From assembly GCA_035763745.1 (NCBI GenBank), contig DASUAO010000046.1:1-60170 (forward strand): DNA of 60,170 bases, written 5' to 3'. Position 1 is the stretch's first letter, and each line of letters begins with the position of its first letter. Shown here in pieces: positions 44,297-52,934 of the stretch. A model generated the notes under the pieces. That model did not search any database, was not told the DNA's origin, and saw only the letters and a list, made by a program, of their open reading frames with translations. Both the position numbers and the translations under genes were made by a program. Source of the DNA: DASUAO01 sp035763745. GTDB lineage: Bacteria; Actinomycetota; Acidimicrobiia; IMCC26256; PALSA-555.

Positions 44297-45253
44297 ATGG
44301 CCATCGCCACGATTCCGAGAGCCTTCGCGGAGGCGCTCGCCGGTACGGTCACCGGGGTCGTCGCCGACGCGACGAACGCGGTTCGCGACGGCGTCGCCCG
44401 GTCGGTGCGTCTGCGTCTCGCCGAGGACCCGGCCGGGCCCGAGATCGCTGCGTACGGCGACGTCGGGTGGTTCGGGCCCGACTCCGTCGCCTGGCGTGTC
44501 CACGGCGACCTGTCGACCCTCACCGGCGGCCTGCGCGCCCTGCTCTACCAGACGCTGCACCCCCTCGCGATGGCCGGCGTCGCCGACCACTCCGACTACC
44601 GGCGCGATCCGTGGGGGCGCCTCCGCCGCACCGCGCAGTTCGTCGCGGCCACGACCTACGGCACCAGCGAGGAGGCCGAGGCCGCGGTGGCCCGAGTCCG
44701 GCGCGTCCACGAGCACGTGCGCGGAACGTCGCCCGACGGCCGTGCGTACTCGGCCGACCGCCCCGATCTGCTCGCGTGGGTGCACGCCACCGAGGTCGAC
44801 AGCTTCCTCGCCGCGTACCGCCGGTACGGGCCCGGCCTCGACGATGCTGAAGCCGATCGGTACGTCGACGAGATGGCGGTGGTCGCGCGAGCGTTCGGCG
44901 CCGACCCGGTGCCCACCAGCACGGCCGAGCTGCACGACGTGCTCGGGTCGTACTCCCTGCACGCGACCCGACGGACGCGGGAGACCGTGCGCTTCCTGAT
45001 GGTGCCGCCGCTCCCGCTCGCCGCGCGTCCCACCTACGGGCTCATCGCGACCGCGGCCGTCGAGCTGCTGCCGTGGTCGGCGCAGCGCGAGCTGCGGCTC
45101 GTCGTCCCCCCGATCGCCGGACCGTTGGGCGTCCGCCCGGCGACCCAGGCGTTGCTCGGGGCGTTGCGGTGGGCGCTCGGCACGTCCCCGGCGCTCGCGA
45201 CCGCCCACGCTCGCGTCGCGGGTGCCCCGGTCGACTCGACGTACAACCGGTAG
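44297..45253 (+). CDS. Oxygenase MpaB family protein (DUF2236)
   Basis: A 318-aa protein of the latex-clearing/MpaB-type family, which binds haem b in characterised members. The family signature is visible as GDVGWFGPDSVAWRVHGD and HPLAMAGVADHSDYRRDPW, where the histidine is a candidate haem ligand. WVHATEVDSFLAAYRRYG and YVDEMAVVARAFGADPVPTS also fit the family. Actinobacteria carry many paralogues of unknown substrate. The ATG is at 44297. A truncated serine hydrolase follows directly. Confidence 0.85.
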   Translation: MAIATIPRAFAEALAGTVTGVVADATNAVRDGVARSVRLRLAEDPAGPEIAAYGDVGWFGPDSVAWRVHGDLSTLTGGLRALLYQTLHPLAMAGVADHSDYRRDPWGRLRRTAQFVAATTYGTSEEAEAAVARVRRVHEHVRGTSPDGRAYSADRPDLLAWVHATEVDSFLAAYRRYGPGLDDAEADRYVDEMAVVARAFGADPVPTSTAELHDVLGSYSLHATRRTRETVRFLMVPPLPLAARPTYGLIATAAVELLPWSAQRELRLVVPPIAGPLGVRPATQALLGALRWALGTSPALATAHARVAGAPVDSTYNR

Positions 45254-45255
45254 GT

Positions 45256-45714
45256 TGCCCGGATGCGCACACGCGCTACGCACCCGTAGAGCCGATCCCG
45301 GACCCGCACGCGCTCTCGTACGACGTCGATCCCGACACCGGCGAGACGACGCGCGTCGACGTCGACACGAGCGCGTTCTCGACCGCCGGAGGCATCACCT
45401 CGACGATCGACGACCTGCGCGTGTGGGCCGAGGCACTCGCGACCGGCAGCCTGCTCGAGAAGTCGACGCAATGGCAGCGGATCGCCGCGGCGCGGGTGGC
45501 GACCGACGGCCCGGTCTACGACCGCGACGGCCTCGGCATCGGCGAGATCGACGGGTGGTGGGGTCACACCGGCGGGGGGCGCGGCTACCGGGCCGCCGCG
45601 TTCCACGATCCGGTCGACGACGTGACCATCGTCGCCCTCGTGAACGCGGCGCCGAGCGTGAGCGTGCCCGAGATGCTCTTCGCCGCGCTGGCCCGTCAGC
45701 TCGGCAGGGCGTAG
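45256..45714 (+). pseudogene. 5'-truncated serine hydrolase (class C beta-lactamase family)
   Basis: About 150 codons of clear coding sequence with no usable start. The frame opens in the middle of the protein (HTRYAPVEPIPDPHALSYD). It keeps AFSTAGGITSTIDDLRVWAEAL and the third active-site motif GHTGGGRGYRA with the closing VDDVTIVALVN strand. The N-terminal half, with the SxxK nucleophile and YxN motif, is gone. It begins 2 nt after the MpaB-like stop, as though a deletion joined the two. The 3' end overlaps the convergent EcsC-like gene by 19 nt. A deletion remnant seems most likely; an assembly gap is possible. Confidence 0.72.
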
Positions 45715-46559
45715 GAGCCCGGCGCCGAGTCGACTGGACTCGGTGCTACCGGGACCGGCTCCGCGTCGGCCGAGGCCGCGGTGCCGGGGAGGGGGAGCGC
45801 CCGAACGGCTGCCACGGTGCGCTGCGCGTCCCAGCCCGAGTACGCGACGCCGGCCACGGGCACGAACCCGGCGCCCCACCGGGCGAGGAGCCGGGCCGTG
45901 ACCATCTTGACCATTGCACGGGTGGCGTGGCGGGTGACGCGCCCCGACGCAGTGGTCGATCCCGTCATGGCCGCGATGACGTCGCTCGCGACCTGCCGGG
46001 GATCGGGTTCGAATCCGGCAGCCTCGATGTCATGGACGCGCAGCGACGCGGCGACGTAGATCTCGACGGACAGTGCGACGAGGTTCGCGCCGATCACCAC
46101 CGGCAGGGTTGCGGGAACGGTCGTCCCGGCCGACACCAGCGCCGTGAGCGCTTCGGCCTCTTCGCCGGCTGCCGCGAGCCCACCGGCCGCGGCGAGGATC
46201 GCCCGCGCGCTCGCATCGCGCTGCAGCGGGAGCGGGTGCGCGACCAGGAGCGGGGTCACGATCGTGAGCAGACGTTCGACCTCGGTCTCCACGACTGCGT
46301 TCGCCTGCGCCGGGGTGCGGATCCTGCGCAGCGCGTACAACGACTTCCCGATCTCGGGCAGGGCTTCTCTCGGGAGCGACCGCAGCGCCGTCGTCGTGGC
46401 GTCGCGCAGCCGGGCGGCGGCGACAGCGCCTGAGCCACCCACCGCGCGGGCCGTACCGGTGAGCGAGCGCAGCGGTCGCGCGAAGTCACGCGCCACGAGA
46501 CGCACCGCGTCCGCAACGTCGCGCGACGCGCTCTTCGCCTTGGAACTGGGCGGTTTCAC
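45696..46559 (-). CDS. Possible EcsC-family protein
   Basis: A 287-aa protein whose central part (ALTALVSAGTTVPATLPVVIGANLVALSVEIY, later MVKMVTARLLARWGAGFVPVAGVAYSGWD) resembles EcsC-family proteins, which are poorly understood and often linked to ABC transporter or membrane roles. A hydrophobic stretch lies at ~165-190 and another near 240. The N-terminal ~100 residues are Arg/Ala-rich. GTG start at 46559. I am only moderately sure of the family. Confidence 0.6.
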   Translation of the reverse strand: MKPPSSKAKSASRDVADAVRLVARDFARPLRSLTGTARAVGGSGAVAAARLRDATTTALRSLPREALPEIGKSLYALRRIRTPAQANAVVETEVERLLTIVTPLLVAHPLPLQRDASARAILAAAGGLAAAGEEAEALTALVSAGTTVPATLPVVIGANLVALSVEIYVAASLRVHDIEAAGFEPDPRQVASDVIAAMTGSTTASGRVTRHATRAMVKMVTARLLARWGAGFVPVAGVAYSGWDAQRTVAAVRALPLPGTAASADAEPVPVAPSPVDSAPGSYALPS

Positions 46560-46631
46560 CAGGATGTCCCTCGGGTCGTCAGAATCCTCGTGCTCAGAGC
46601 TACAACACCGCGGGACCGCGATGCGTTCCCG

Positions 46632-47417
46632 TCAGGTTCGCTTCGGCGGCCGCGGCAGGAACGGGCTCGTCCGCGCGACGTACTCGTCGTAACCCGGGCG
46701 CCGCTTCACCAACGACTTCTCGAGCAGCGTCACCCCCGACACCCGACGCAACAGCACGGTCATCACCCCCGCGCCGAGCAGGCCGATCGCACCGAGTCCG
46801 CTCTCGGCCGCGACGATCGCGATCCCCCACCACACGCACGCGTCCCCGAAGTAGTTCGGGTGACGCGTGTAGCGCCACAGTCCCCGGTCCATGACCTTGC
46901 CGGTGTTGGAGGCCTCGGCCTTGAAGTGCGCGAGCTGGAGGTCGCCGACCGACTCGAACGTGAGCCCGATGGCCCAGAGCACGATGCCGACGATCCCGAT
47001 CACACCCAGCCCCGGGTCGTCCGGTACCTGGCCCAGCTGCACGGGGAGCGAGACGGTCCACATCAGCAGGCCCTGGAGCCCGAACACCGTGAAGAGGCTC
47101 ACCCACCAGAAACGCGTACCCCAGTGACGGCGCATGGCCTGGTACCGGAAGTCCTCGCCGCCGCCGAAGTTGCGCCACGCGAGGTACCCGGAGAGCCGCA
47201 GCCCCCAGGCCGAGACGAGCGCGACGAGGATCCACTGCCGGGTGCTGTTCCCGTCGACCGCGATCCGGACGCCCCACGCCACGAGCACGAAGCCGAAGCC
47301 CCAGATCGGGTCGACGATCGACGCGTCGCGCAACGCGACGCTCGCGACCCACACGAGCAGCATGAGCGTCGCGACGACGGCCGCAGCGACGACGAGCGCG
47401 GTGAGTGCGCCGCTCAT
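46632..47417 (-). CDS. DUF1295 membrane protein, steroid 5-alpha-reductase/isoprenylcysteine methyltransferase-like
   Basis: A 261-aa polytopic protein with about six helices. The C-terminal signature MDRGLWRYTRHPNYFGDACVWWG is typical of the DUF1295/5-alpha-reductase C-terminal family, whose RHPNY motif binds NADPH or SAM in relatives. The N-terminal half has WGLRLSGYLAWRNFGGGEDFRYQAM, also conserved in the family. The substrate is probably a lipid or isoprenoid. The ATG at 47417 overlaps the stop of the acyltransferase gene by 4 nt. Confidence 0.87.
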   Translation of the reverse strand: MSGALTALVVAAAVVATLMLLVWVASVALRDASIVDPIWGFGFVLVAWGVRIAVDGNSTRQWILVALVSAWGLRLSGYLAWRNFGGGEDFRYQAMRRHWGTRFWWVSLFTVFGLQGLLMWTVSLPVQLGQVPDDPGLGVIGIVGIVLWAIGLTFESVGDLQLAHFKAEASNTGKVMDRGLWRYTRHPNYFGDACVWWGIAIVAAESGLGAIGLLGAGVMTVLLRRVSGVTLLEKSLVKRRPGYDEYVARTSPFLPRPPKRT

Positions 47418-48433
47418 GCGCGTGCTTCGGCCAGGGCGGTGTCCACCTCGGCGTCCAGCCCCAGCCACTGCCGGTCGAGCCACTCGGTGAACGCGTCGCC
47501 GCCCGGGACCTCGGCGCGGGGGATCCGGCGGGCCACGAACCGGATGGTGCGGCCCACGAAGAGCGGAGGCACGCCGGCGAGGATCCCCGGGAACGTGTCC
47601 ATCCCGTCGAAGCCGATGTGCCACGCGAGGACCACGTCGGCGTCGGGCGCGCCTTCGAGCATCGCCAGCGCGCCTGCAGGCCGCGGCGGGATGAGGTGGC
47701 GGAGCCCGGCCAGCCGCTGCGCGCGGGCCGGATCGCGCTCGCCGATCTTCTCGAGCGCCCGGGCGCGCTTCTTCGGGTTCGCGCGGGTCCCTTCCGGATA
47801 GATCGCGCCGCACTCGTCGGGGCCCAGCCCCACGGCCAGCGCACGCAGCGACTCGAGCTCGGGGCCGGAGTCGGTGGCGTGCCGGTCGAGGAAGTGGTTC
47901 TGGAGTCGGTTGCCGGCGATGTCGAGACAGGGGTCCGACAGCAGCTCACGCTTGAGCACGAACCGGACGCGCTTGTGCGCCTTGCCGACGATGGTCCAGG
48001 CCGTCACCAGCGAGTCGGCGAGGCAGGCGTGGCGGGCCATCACGATCGCCCGCCCTGGTGCGAGCGCCTCGACCCCCTCGACCTCGACACGCATGCCTGC
48101 GGTGATCCGGAGGGCGCGCAGGAGGTTCGTGGACCACCAGCGTTGCGCCCCGGTCATCCGTTCGATGTCGTCGGCACCGCCGGTGGCCCACACGAAGAAG
48201 ATGCGCAGGAGCGCACCGGTCTCGAGCCAGAACCAGCACAAGCCGAACAGGAGCAGGCGGGTGCGCGGCAGCCGCCTCGGCGCCGTGAGGAGATCCACGA
48301 CCAGCATGATCGGGAGCCAGATGGGGAGCAGGACCAGGAGCACGATCCCGCCCAGGGGGATCATCGGCACCGAGACGATGCGGCGACGGAAGGTGGCGCC
48401 GCGTGGTGTCGTCGTGCGGTGAGGGGATCCCAC
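47414..48433 (-). CDS. 1-acyl-glycerol-3-phosphate acyltransferase-like (PlsC family) protein
   Basis: A 339-aa membrane protein. N-terminal helices (VPMIPLGGIVLLVLLPIWLPIML) precede a PlsC-type domain. The HX4D-type motif is ARHACLADSLV (about 131-141) and the phosphate-binding motif is AIYPEGTRANPKK (about 208-220). It probably moves an acyl group onto a lysophospholipid or related lipid. The GTG start at 48433 is just after the small coiled-coil gene. The stop is coupled to the DUF1295 gene, suggesting a lipid-modifying operon. Confidence 0.85.
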   Translation of the reverse strand: MGSPHRTTTPRGATFRRRIVSVPMIPLGGIVLLVLLPIWLPIMLVVDLLTAPRRLPRTRLLLFGLCWFWLETGALLRIFFVWATGGADDIERMTGAQRWWSTNLLRALRITAGMRVEVEGVEALAPGRAIVMARHACLADSLVTAWTIVGKAHKRVRFVLKRELLSDPCLDIAGNRLQNHFLDRHATDSGPELESLRALAVGLGPDECGAIYPEGTRANPKKRARALEKIGERDPARAQRLAGLRHLIPPRPAGALAMLEGAPDADVVLAWHIGFDGMDTFPGILAGVPPLFVGRTIRFVARRIPRAEVPGGDAFTEWLDRQWLGLDAEVDTALAEARA

Positions 48434-48434
48434 G

Positions 48435-48575
48435 TCAGGCGCCCAGCGCGCGCTCGACGGCCTGCTTGGCCGTCTCCGGCTGGGCGCCGGTGCGCTCGAC
48501 GTGCTCGATCCGGGCCGTCACGAAGTCCATGCGCCGCTCCAGGTCGGTGACCCGCGCTTCCAGGTCGTCGCTCAT
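48435..48575 (-). CDS. Very small helical protein
   Basis: A 46-aa product (MSDDLEARVTDLERRMDFVTARIEHVERT...) with regular heptads of hydrophobic residues, likely a short coiled coil. It is coupled to the amidohydrolase upstream by a 4-nt overlap (ATGA) and precedes the acyltransferase by 1 nt. This tight packing supports real translation. The function is unknown. Confidence 0.6.
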   Translation of the reverse strand: MSDDLEARVTDLERRMDFVTARIEHVERTGAQPETAKQAVERALGA

Positions 48576-49762
48576 GCCGGCAGCCGAACGTTCAGGGCCA
48601 TCGCATTGTCGCGGAGCACCAGTCGCCGGTCGTCGGCGCTGAGCTCCTTGACCTCGTTCACGTAGTCGAGCGGCTGGGGCATCCCCTCGATGTGCGGCCA
48701 GTCCGACCCGAAGATCACGCGGTCGGCACCCATGAGACCGACGATCTCGTACACATCGTCCTCCCAGAACGGGTTGATCCACACGTGGCGTCGGAACGTC
48801 TCGGCGGGGTCCTCGGAGAAGTACCCCATGAGCTTGTTCGCGGTGGAGTCGAGCTTGCGGAAGAGGTCGGGGAGGAACCCGGAGCCGTTCTCGACCGAGG
48901 CGATGCGCAGGTTGGGGAAGCGGTCGAAGAGCTTGTCGAAGACGAGCGACATCAAGAAGTCGTACGCAGCCCGCTCGATCGCGAACATCCTGATCGACGG
49001 GCGACCGGCGGCCGAGCCGAAGGCCGCGCTGAACTCGTCGTCGGCGTATCCCTGGCTGGAGTACCCGCTGTCGCCCGCGTGGATGACCGCGGTGATGCCG
49101 GCCTCGTTGACCCGGGCCCAGAACCCGTCGAACATCGGATCGCCCGGGCTGCGCTGTCCCACACTCGTCGTCGGTGCCGCAGGCCGCATCACGATGGTCC
49201 GCGCATCGTGGTCGAGCGCCCACTCCAGCTCGCGGACGGCCCAGTCGGGGTCGCACAGCGAGATCGACGGCGCGCCGAAGATCCGGTCCTCGTGGTTGCA
49301 GCCCCAGTCGTCCTGGAGCCAGCGGTTGAAGGCGCTGAACATGAGGGTCACGCCCTCGACGTCGTGCTTGAGCAGCTCCTCGTAGAGCATGCCCAGGGTG
49401 GGGAACAGCCAGACCGCCTCGATTCCCTGTCGGTCCATCACGGCGAGGCGCGCGTCCCGGTCCCGGTACTCGGGACGGATCGGCTCGCGGTCCCGGAGGA
49501 ACTCCATCGGGTGCTTGCCGTCGGGGTTGCCGCGGAAGTAGTCGTGCATCGCGCCGGCCCTGGCGACCGGGTCGAAGGTCGGGTTCACCACCGCTCGGCT
49601 GACCTTGCCGCCGACGACGTGGTACCGGCGACCGTCGATCTCGCACCACTGCACGATGCGGGGCCCGAGGGCGGGATCCAGGTGGCGCGTGAACGCGTCG
49701 AGCGCCTCGTAGTAGTGGTTGTCGGCGTCGAACGGCCGATATCCGAGGTCGTCGGCGTTCAA
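48572..49762 (-). CDS. Amidohydrolase (amidohydrolase-2 family)
   Basis: A 396-aa metal-dependent hydrolase or decarboxylase with a TIM-barrel fold. The N-terminal metal motif is FDADNHYYE (D-x-x-H type), TAVIHAGDSG has the central histidine, and VIFGSDWPHIEG has the C-terminal aspartate. Such proteins hydrolyse or decarboxylate aromatic or cyclic substrates in actinobacteria. The start is TTG at 49762, with a GGGAG site 9 nt upstream. It heads an operon with a small coiled-coil gene, the acyltransferase and the DUF1295 gene. Confidence 0.85.
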   Translation of the reverse strand: MNADDLGYRPFDADNHYYEALDAFTRHLDPALGPRIVQWCEIDGRRYHVVGGKVSRAVVNPTFDPVARAGAMHDYFRGNPDGKHPMEFLRDREPIRPEYRDRDARLAVMDRQGIEAVWLFPTLGMLYEELLKHDVEGVTLMFSAFNRWLQDDWGCNHEDRIFGAPSISLCDPDWAVRELEWALDHDARTIVMRPAAPTTSVGQRSPGDPMFDGFWARVNEAGITAVIHAGDSGYSSQGYADDEFSAAFGSAAGRPSIRMFAIERAAYDFLMSLVFDKLFDRFPNLRIASVENGSGFLPDLFRKLDSTANKLMGYFSEDPAETFRRHVWINPFWEDDVYEIVGLMGADRVIFGSDWPHIEGMPQPLDYVNEVKELSADDRRLVLRDNAMALNVRLPA

Positions 49763-49886
49763 GGGCGTGCTCCCTCTCGAGCGGTGTGGAACCGGGGCGG
49801 CCGCAGCGGGCCAGGACCCGCGGGACGATCGTAGGGGTCCGGCGGTAGCCTGTGCCCCTCTGCTCCTGCGTCCTGCTCGTTCCCCG

Positions 49887-50669
49887 ATGCTCGCGGCCCT
49901 CGTGGTCGCTGGTGGCCTCCTCCTCGCCGGATGCCTGCCCGCAAGCCCGCCCGCGCCCCCGCCCGCGCCCGTCAGCGCGTGCAACCCGTGGCGGGGCTAC
50001 GTCGTGGCCGCCGACCACAACTACGCGGGCATCGGTGCCTACAACGGCAGCACTCGCTTCATGTGCAAGGACACGCCGACCCAGGGCGTGCGGGCGCAGA
50101 TCCAGCACCTCCGGAACTACGCCGACGCCACCTCCACGCCGTCAACGCTCGGCAACCCGTTCGAGCCGCGGCTCTTCTACGACGAGGCGGCCTTCCTCTC
50201 GTTCGTCTACCACGGCGCGGCGCCGACCTGGCGCGAGCTCGGCGGGAAGTGGGCACCGAGCACGACGTACGGCACGGCGGGCGTGATGCGCATCTACAAC
50301 GAGATGCGTGCCGGGGCGACGCTTCCCGCCGTGGACGTCGACACCTACACGATCATGGGTCGGTCGGAGCTCACCGCCGCGCAGATGGCCGCGCGGGTGT
50401 GCGCCGTCGGACGTTGCACGGGTTGGCGACCGGAGATCACCCCGGTGCAGATGGCCCAGCTGTTCCTCGACGAAGGTGCGGCCGCCGGGGTCCGCGGCGA
50501 CGTTGCGTTCGCCCAGTCGATCCTCGAGACCGGCTGGTTCAACTGGCCGAGCTCCCCCGCGACAGCCGCGGCGACCGTCGACGGAACCGAGGGCGCGCCG
50601 GATCCGGCCGCCGGCGATCCGGTCCTGGACTGGTACTTCGAGCTGCGGGCCGCAGCGTCGAGGGACTGA
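49887..50669 (+). CDS. Secreted lipoprotein with a glucosaminidase-like domain
   Basis: About 260 aa. The N-terminus MLAALVVAGGLLLAGC is a lipoprotein signal with an LAGC lipobox. A Pro/Ala linker follows. The C-terminal part (PEITPVQMAQLFLDEGAAAG, GDVAFAQSILETGWFNWP) matches the catalytic region of endo-beta-N-acetylglucosaminidase domains, with the glutamate in SILETGWF as likely catalytic residue. The predicted role is peptidoglycan cleavage. The ATG at 49887 gives a signal peptide without the usual positive charges. A leaderless CTG at 49860, 8 nt after TAGCCT, would add LLLRPARSP and a proper N-region, so the true start may be upstream. Confidence 0.78.
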   Translation: MLAALVVAGGLLLAGCLPASPPAPPPAPVSACNPWRGYVVAADHNYAGIGAYNGSTRFMCKDTPTQGVRAQIQHLRNYADATSTPSTLGNPFEPRLFYDEAAFLSFVYHGAAPTWRELGGKWAPSTTYGTAGVMRIYNEMRAGATLPAVDVDTYTIMGRSELTAAQMAARVCAVGRCTGWRPEITPVQMAQLFLDEGAAAGVRGDVAFAQSILETGWFNWPSSPATAAATVDGTEGAPDPAAGDPVLDWYFELRAAASRD

Positions 50670-51078
50670 GCACCGCACTCCGGTGTGGTACCCGGGTGTG
50701 GCGTCGGCCCCACACGCTGGTACGCTGGTCGGGTCACGACAGCAACGGGCACCACGGTTCTCTTCGCACGTCTCCCGAAACCGCGACATCCAGTCGCAGC
50801 CGAAGGGTCAGCGCCACGAGGCTCGTCCCACCCCGTGTCCCCACCCTCGCCGGAGCGAGCTCACGACCCGTGTCACCCAGTACCCCCCCACCTGCTTGCG
50901 GCTCGAAGCCCAACGCGCACCTGTCGGCGCACGCCGATCGCGGCCAGGGCTCGCTGCACCCGACCGCGGCACGACCACGTCAGTGGACCGTGCCGAGGAG
51001 CAACACCTCCCGCAACCCTGCACGATGCGACCGCGGGAGCCGTCTCAGCAACAAGTCAAGCACCAGAGGAGCAACACA
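50670..51078 (+). promoter_or_regulatory. Long leader region of the cold-shock gene
   Basis: About 410 nt with no convincing ORF. A 6-bp hairpin (GTGTGG/CCACAC, 50696-50715) 27 nt after the glucosaminidase stop may terminate that gene. A TACGCT hexamer (50721-50726) could be the cold-shock promoter, giving a leader of ~345 nt. Bacterial cspA-type genes often have long leaders that refold with temperature. The last part is A/C-rich and ends in an AGAGGAG ribosome-binding site. Confidence 0.5.
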
Positions 51079-51279
51079 ATGACGCAAGGCACTGTCAAGT
51101 GGTTCAACGCCGAGAAGGGATTCGGCTTCATCTCCCGCGAGGGTGGTGACGACGTGTTCGTGCACTTCTCGGCGATCGAGGGCACGGGATACAAGTCCCT
51201 CGAAGAGGGCCAGCGCGTCGAGTTCGAGGTCGGCCCCGGTCGCAAGGGCGACGAAGCCCGCAACGTGAGGGTCATCTGA
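51079..51279 (+). CDS. cspA: Cold-shock protein (CspA family)
   Basis: A 66-aa single cold-shock domain protein that binds single-stranded RNA and DNA and melts secondary structure. RNP1 (KGFGFISR) and RNP2 (DVFVHFSAI) are intact. MTQGTVKWFNAEKG is the standard start. The length is exactly that of one domain. A strong AGGAG precedes the ATG at 51079, and an almost perfect 10-bp hairpin terminator follows 18 nt after the stop. Confidence 0.97.
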   Translation: MTQGTVKWFNAEKGFGFISREGGDDVFVHFSAIEGTGYKSLEEGQRVEFEVGPGRKGDEARNVRVI

Positions 51280-51296
51280 GCGAGTCCGTCGTGTGA

Positions 51297-51320
51297 GCGG
51301 CCGGGCTCCGGCCCGGCCGC
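51297..51320. terminator. Bidirectional terminator hairpin after cspA
   Basis: A perfect 10-bp stem (GCGGCCGGGC/GCCCGGCCGC) closed by the tetraloop TCCG. It lies 18 nt after the cspA stop and directly abuts the stop codon of the convergent HD-like gene (51320), so it can serve both. Confidence 0.7.
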
Positions 51321-51922
51321 TACGCGGCGTCGGTGTGTGCGACCTGCCACGCCGCCGTCGCGGCATCGAGCTCCGCGATCCGTCGGAGCTCACCCAGCGT
51401 GTGACGCACCGCTTCGGTCAGCGTCCCCCTGGGGTCGTGTCGCGTGAACACCTGCACCATCGCCTGGTAGTGGTCGAGCTGCTCGCCGGGCGGCACCGCG
51501 AAGCGGGCGAACGCCACGCTGCCGGTGCGCCGCACGTCGGCGACGAGTGCTCGCAGCTCCCGCACCGTGTCGGACGCGAGCACGCGCCGCACCGACTCGT
51601 CGTCCTCCTGCTCGAGTCGAACACGTCGCGTCGGCGCACCTGCATCGCGGTCGTCGCGGCACCGTTCGACGAGGCGCGCGATCTTCTTCCCGAACCGCTC
51701 GCGCAGCTCGTCGAAGGTGACGTCGTCGTCGCCGAGCGCGTCGAGCACCATGGCGGCGATCGCCTCGCGCTCGGTGCCACCGTCCTCGAGCACGAGCGAT
51801 GCGATGCCCAGCACCTGTCCGAGCGAGGGACGCCCATCGCGTCCGTCGTCCTCGTGGCGGGACGCGGCCCATTCGGTCGCCCGGAAGAACCGCTTCGAGA
51901 GCTGCACCTCGTGTGCCGTCAT
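51320..51922 (-). CDS. Degenerate HD (RelA/SpoT-like) domain protein
   Basis: A 200-aa protein whose helices follow the RelA/SpoT-type HD hydrolase pattern: FFRATEWAASRHEDDGR, QVLGIASLVLEDGGTEREAIAAMVLDALGDDD, and FGKKIARLVERCRDD. The catalytic residues are missing: the usual LLHDAVED reads MVLDALGDD, and the N-terminal metal histidine (IAHPL in active relatives) is replaced by QVL. It may still bind nucleotides or proteins but probably does not hydrolyse. The C-terminal half is helical and unassigned. The ATG at 51922 follows a TAGATT hexamer by 9 nt. It is convergent with cspA. Confidence 0.68.
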   Translation of the reverse strand: MTAHEVQLSKRFFRATEWAASRHEDDGRDGRPSLGQVLGIASLVLEDGGTEREAIAAMVLDALGDDDVTFDELRERFGKKIARLVERCRDDRDAGAPTRRVRLEQEDDESVRRVLASDTVRELRALVADVRRTGSVAFARFAVPPGEQLDHYQAMVQVFTRHDPRGTLTEAVRHTLGELRRIAELDAATAAWQVAHTDAA

Positions 51923-52034
51923 CGCGACCTGAATCTACCGAGACCCGGGGGCCACCCGGGGCATCCCCGCCCCGCCCGGAGCATCCGGGCGCCGGCCCAC
52001 CTACGCTCGAACCGACGACGACGGAGGAGACATC

Positions 52035-52934
52035 GTGCGGATCGGGATCTTCGGGGGAGTGGCCGGCAACGGGTCGATCGACGAGATCGTCGACGCCGCA
52101 CGAGCCGCGGCCGACGGCGGTTTCGCCTCGTACTGGTTGCCGCAGATCTTCGGTCCCGACGCGCTCACCGCGCTCGCCGTGGTGGGCCGCGAGGTGCCCG
52201 GGATCGAGCTTGGGACCGCGGTCATCCCGACGTACCCCCGGCACCCGGCGATGCTCGCGGCGCAGGCCCTCACGACCCAGGCCATCAGCGGTGGTCGCCT
52301 GGTGCTCGGCGTCGGCCTCTCGCACCAGCTCGTGATCGAGGGGATGTTCGGCTACTCCTACGACAAGCCGCTGCGGCACATGCGCGAGTACCTCGAGATC
52401 CTCCTCCCGCTGGTGCGCACCGGCGCGGCGTCCTTCACCGGCGAGACCCTGTCCGGGAACGTCGGTCTCGACGTCCCGGGCTCGTCGCCGTGTCCGGTCC
52501 TCGTCGCGGCGCTCGGCCCGAAGATGCTCGACCTCGCGGGCCGCGTGGCCGACGGCACGATCACCTGGATGACCGGTCCCGCGACCCTCGAGTCGCACAT
52601 CGTGCCCGCGATCACCGGAGCGGCCGCCGCCGCCGATCGGCCGGCGCCACGGGTGGTGTGTGGCTTGCCGATCTGCGTGACCGACGACGTCGCGGCGGCC
52701 CGGGAGCGTGCCGCGAGGAACTTCTCCATCTACGGGACCCTCCCCTCGTACCGGGCGATGCTCGACCGCGAGGGTGCCGACGGCCCGGCCGACGTCGCCA
52801 TCGTCGGCTCCGAGGAAGACGTGCGGGCCCAGGTGGCCCATCTCGGAGAGGTCGGCACGACCGACTTCATGGCCAACGAGTTCGGCTCGTCCGACGAGCG
52901 CGCCCGCACCAGGGAGCTGCTCCGCAGCCTCTGA
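52035..52934 (+). CDS. LLM-class flavin/F420-dependent oxidoreductase
   Basis: A 299-aa TIM-barrel protein of the luciferase-like monooxygenase superfamily, close to actinobacterial F420-dependent oxidoreductases. Features include GGFASYWLPQIFGPDALTAL, PTYPRHPAMLAAQALTTQ (with the cis-peptide region), SGGRLVLGVGLSHQ and VADGTITWMTGP. The substrate is unknown. A GGAGGAG site precedes the GTG at 52035, and a TACGCT hexamer lies upstream at 52003-52008. It is followed by typA. Confidence 0.86.
   Translation: MRIGIFGGVAGNGSIDEIVDAARAAADGGFASYWLPQIFGPDALTALAVVGREVPGIELGTAVIPTYPRHPAMLAAQALTTQAISGGRLVLGVGLSHQLVIEGMFGYSYDKPLRHMREYLEILLPLVRTGAASFTGETLSGNVGLDVPGSSPCPVLVAALGPKMLDLAGRVADGTITWMTGPATLESHIVPAITGAAAAADRPAPRVVCGLPICVTDDVAAARERAARNFSIYGTLPSYRAMLDREGADGPADVAIVGSEEDVRAQVAHLGEVGTTDFMANEFGSSDERARTRELLRSL

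Noticed and set aside
46005..46020. GGGTTCGAATCCGGCA, which looks like a tRNA T-arm
   Set aside because: It lies in the coding frame of the EcsC-like gene (GFEPDP region), and no acceptor, D or anticodon stem can be built around it.
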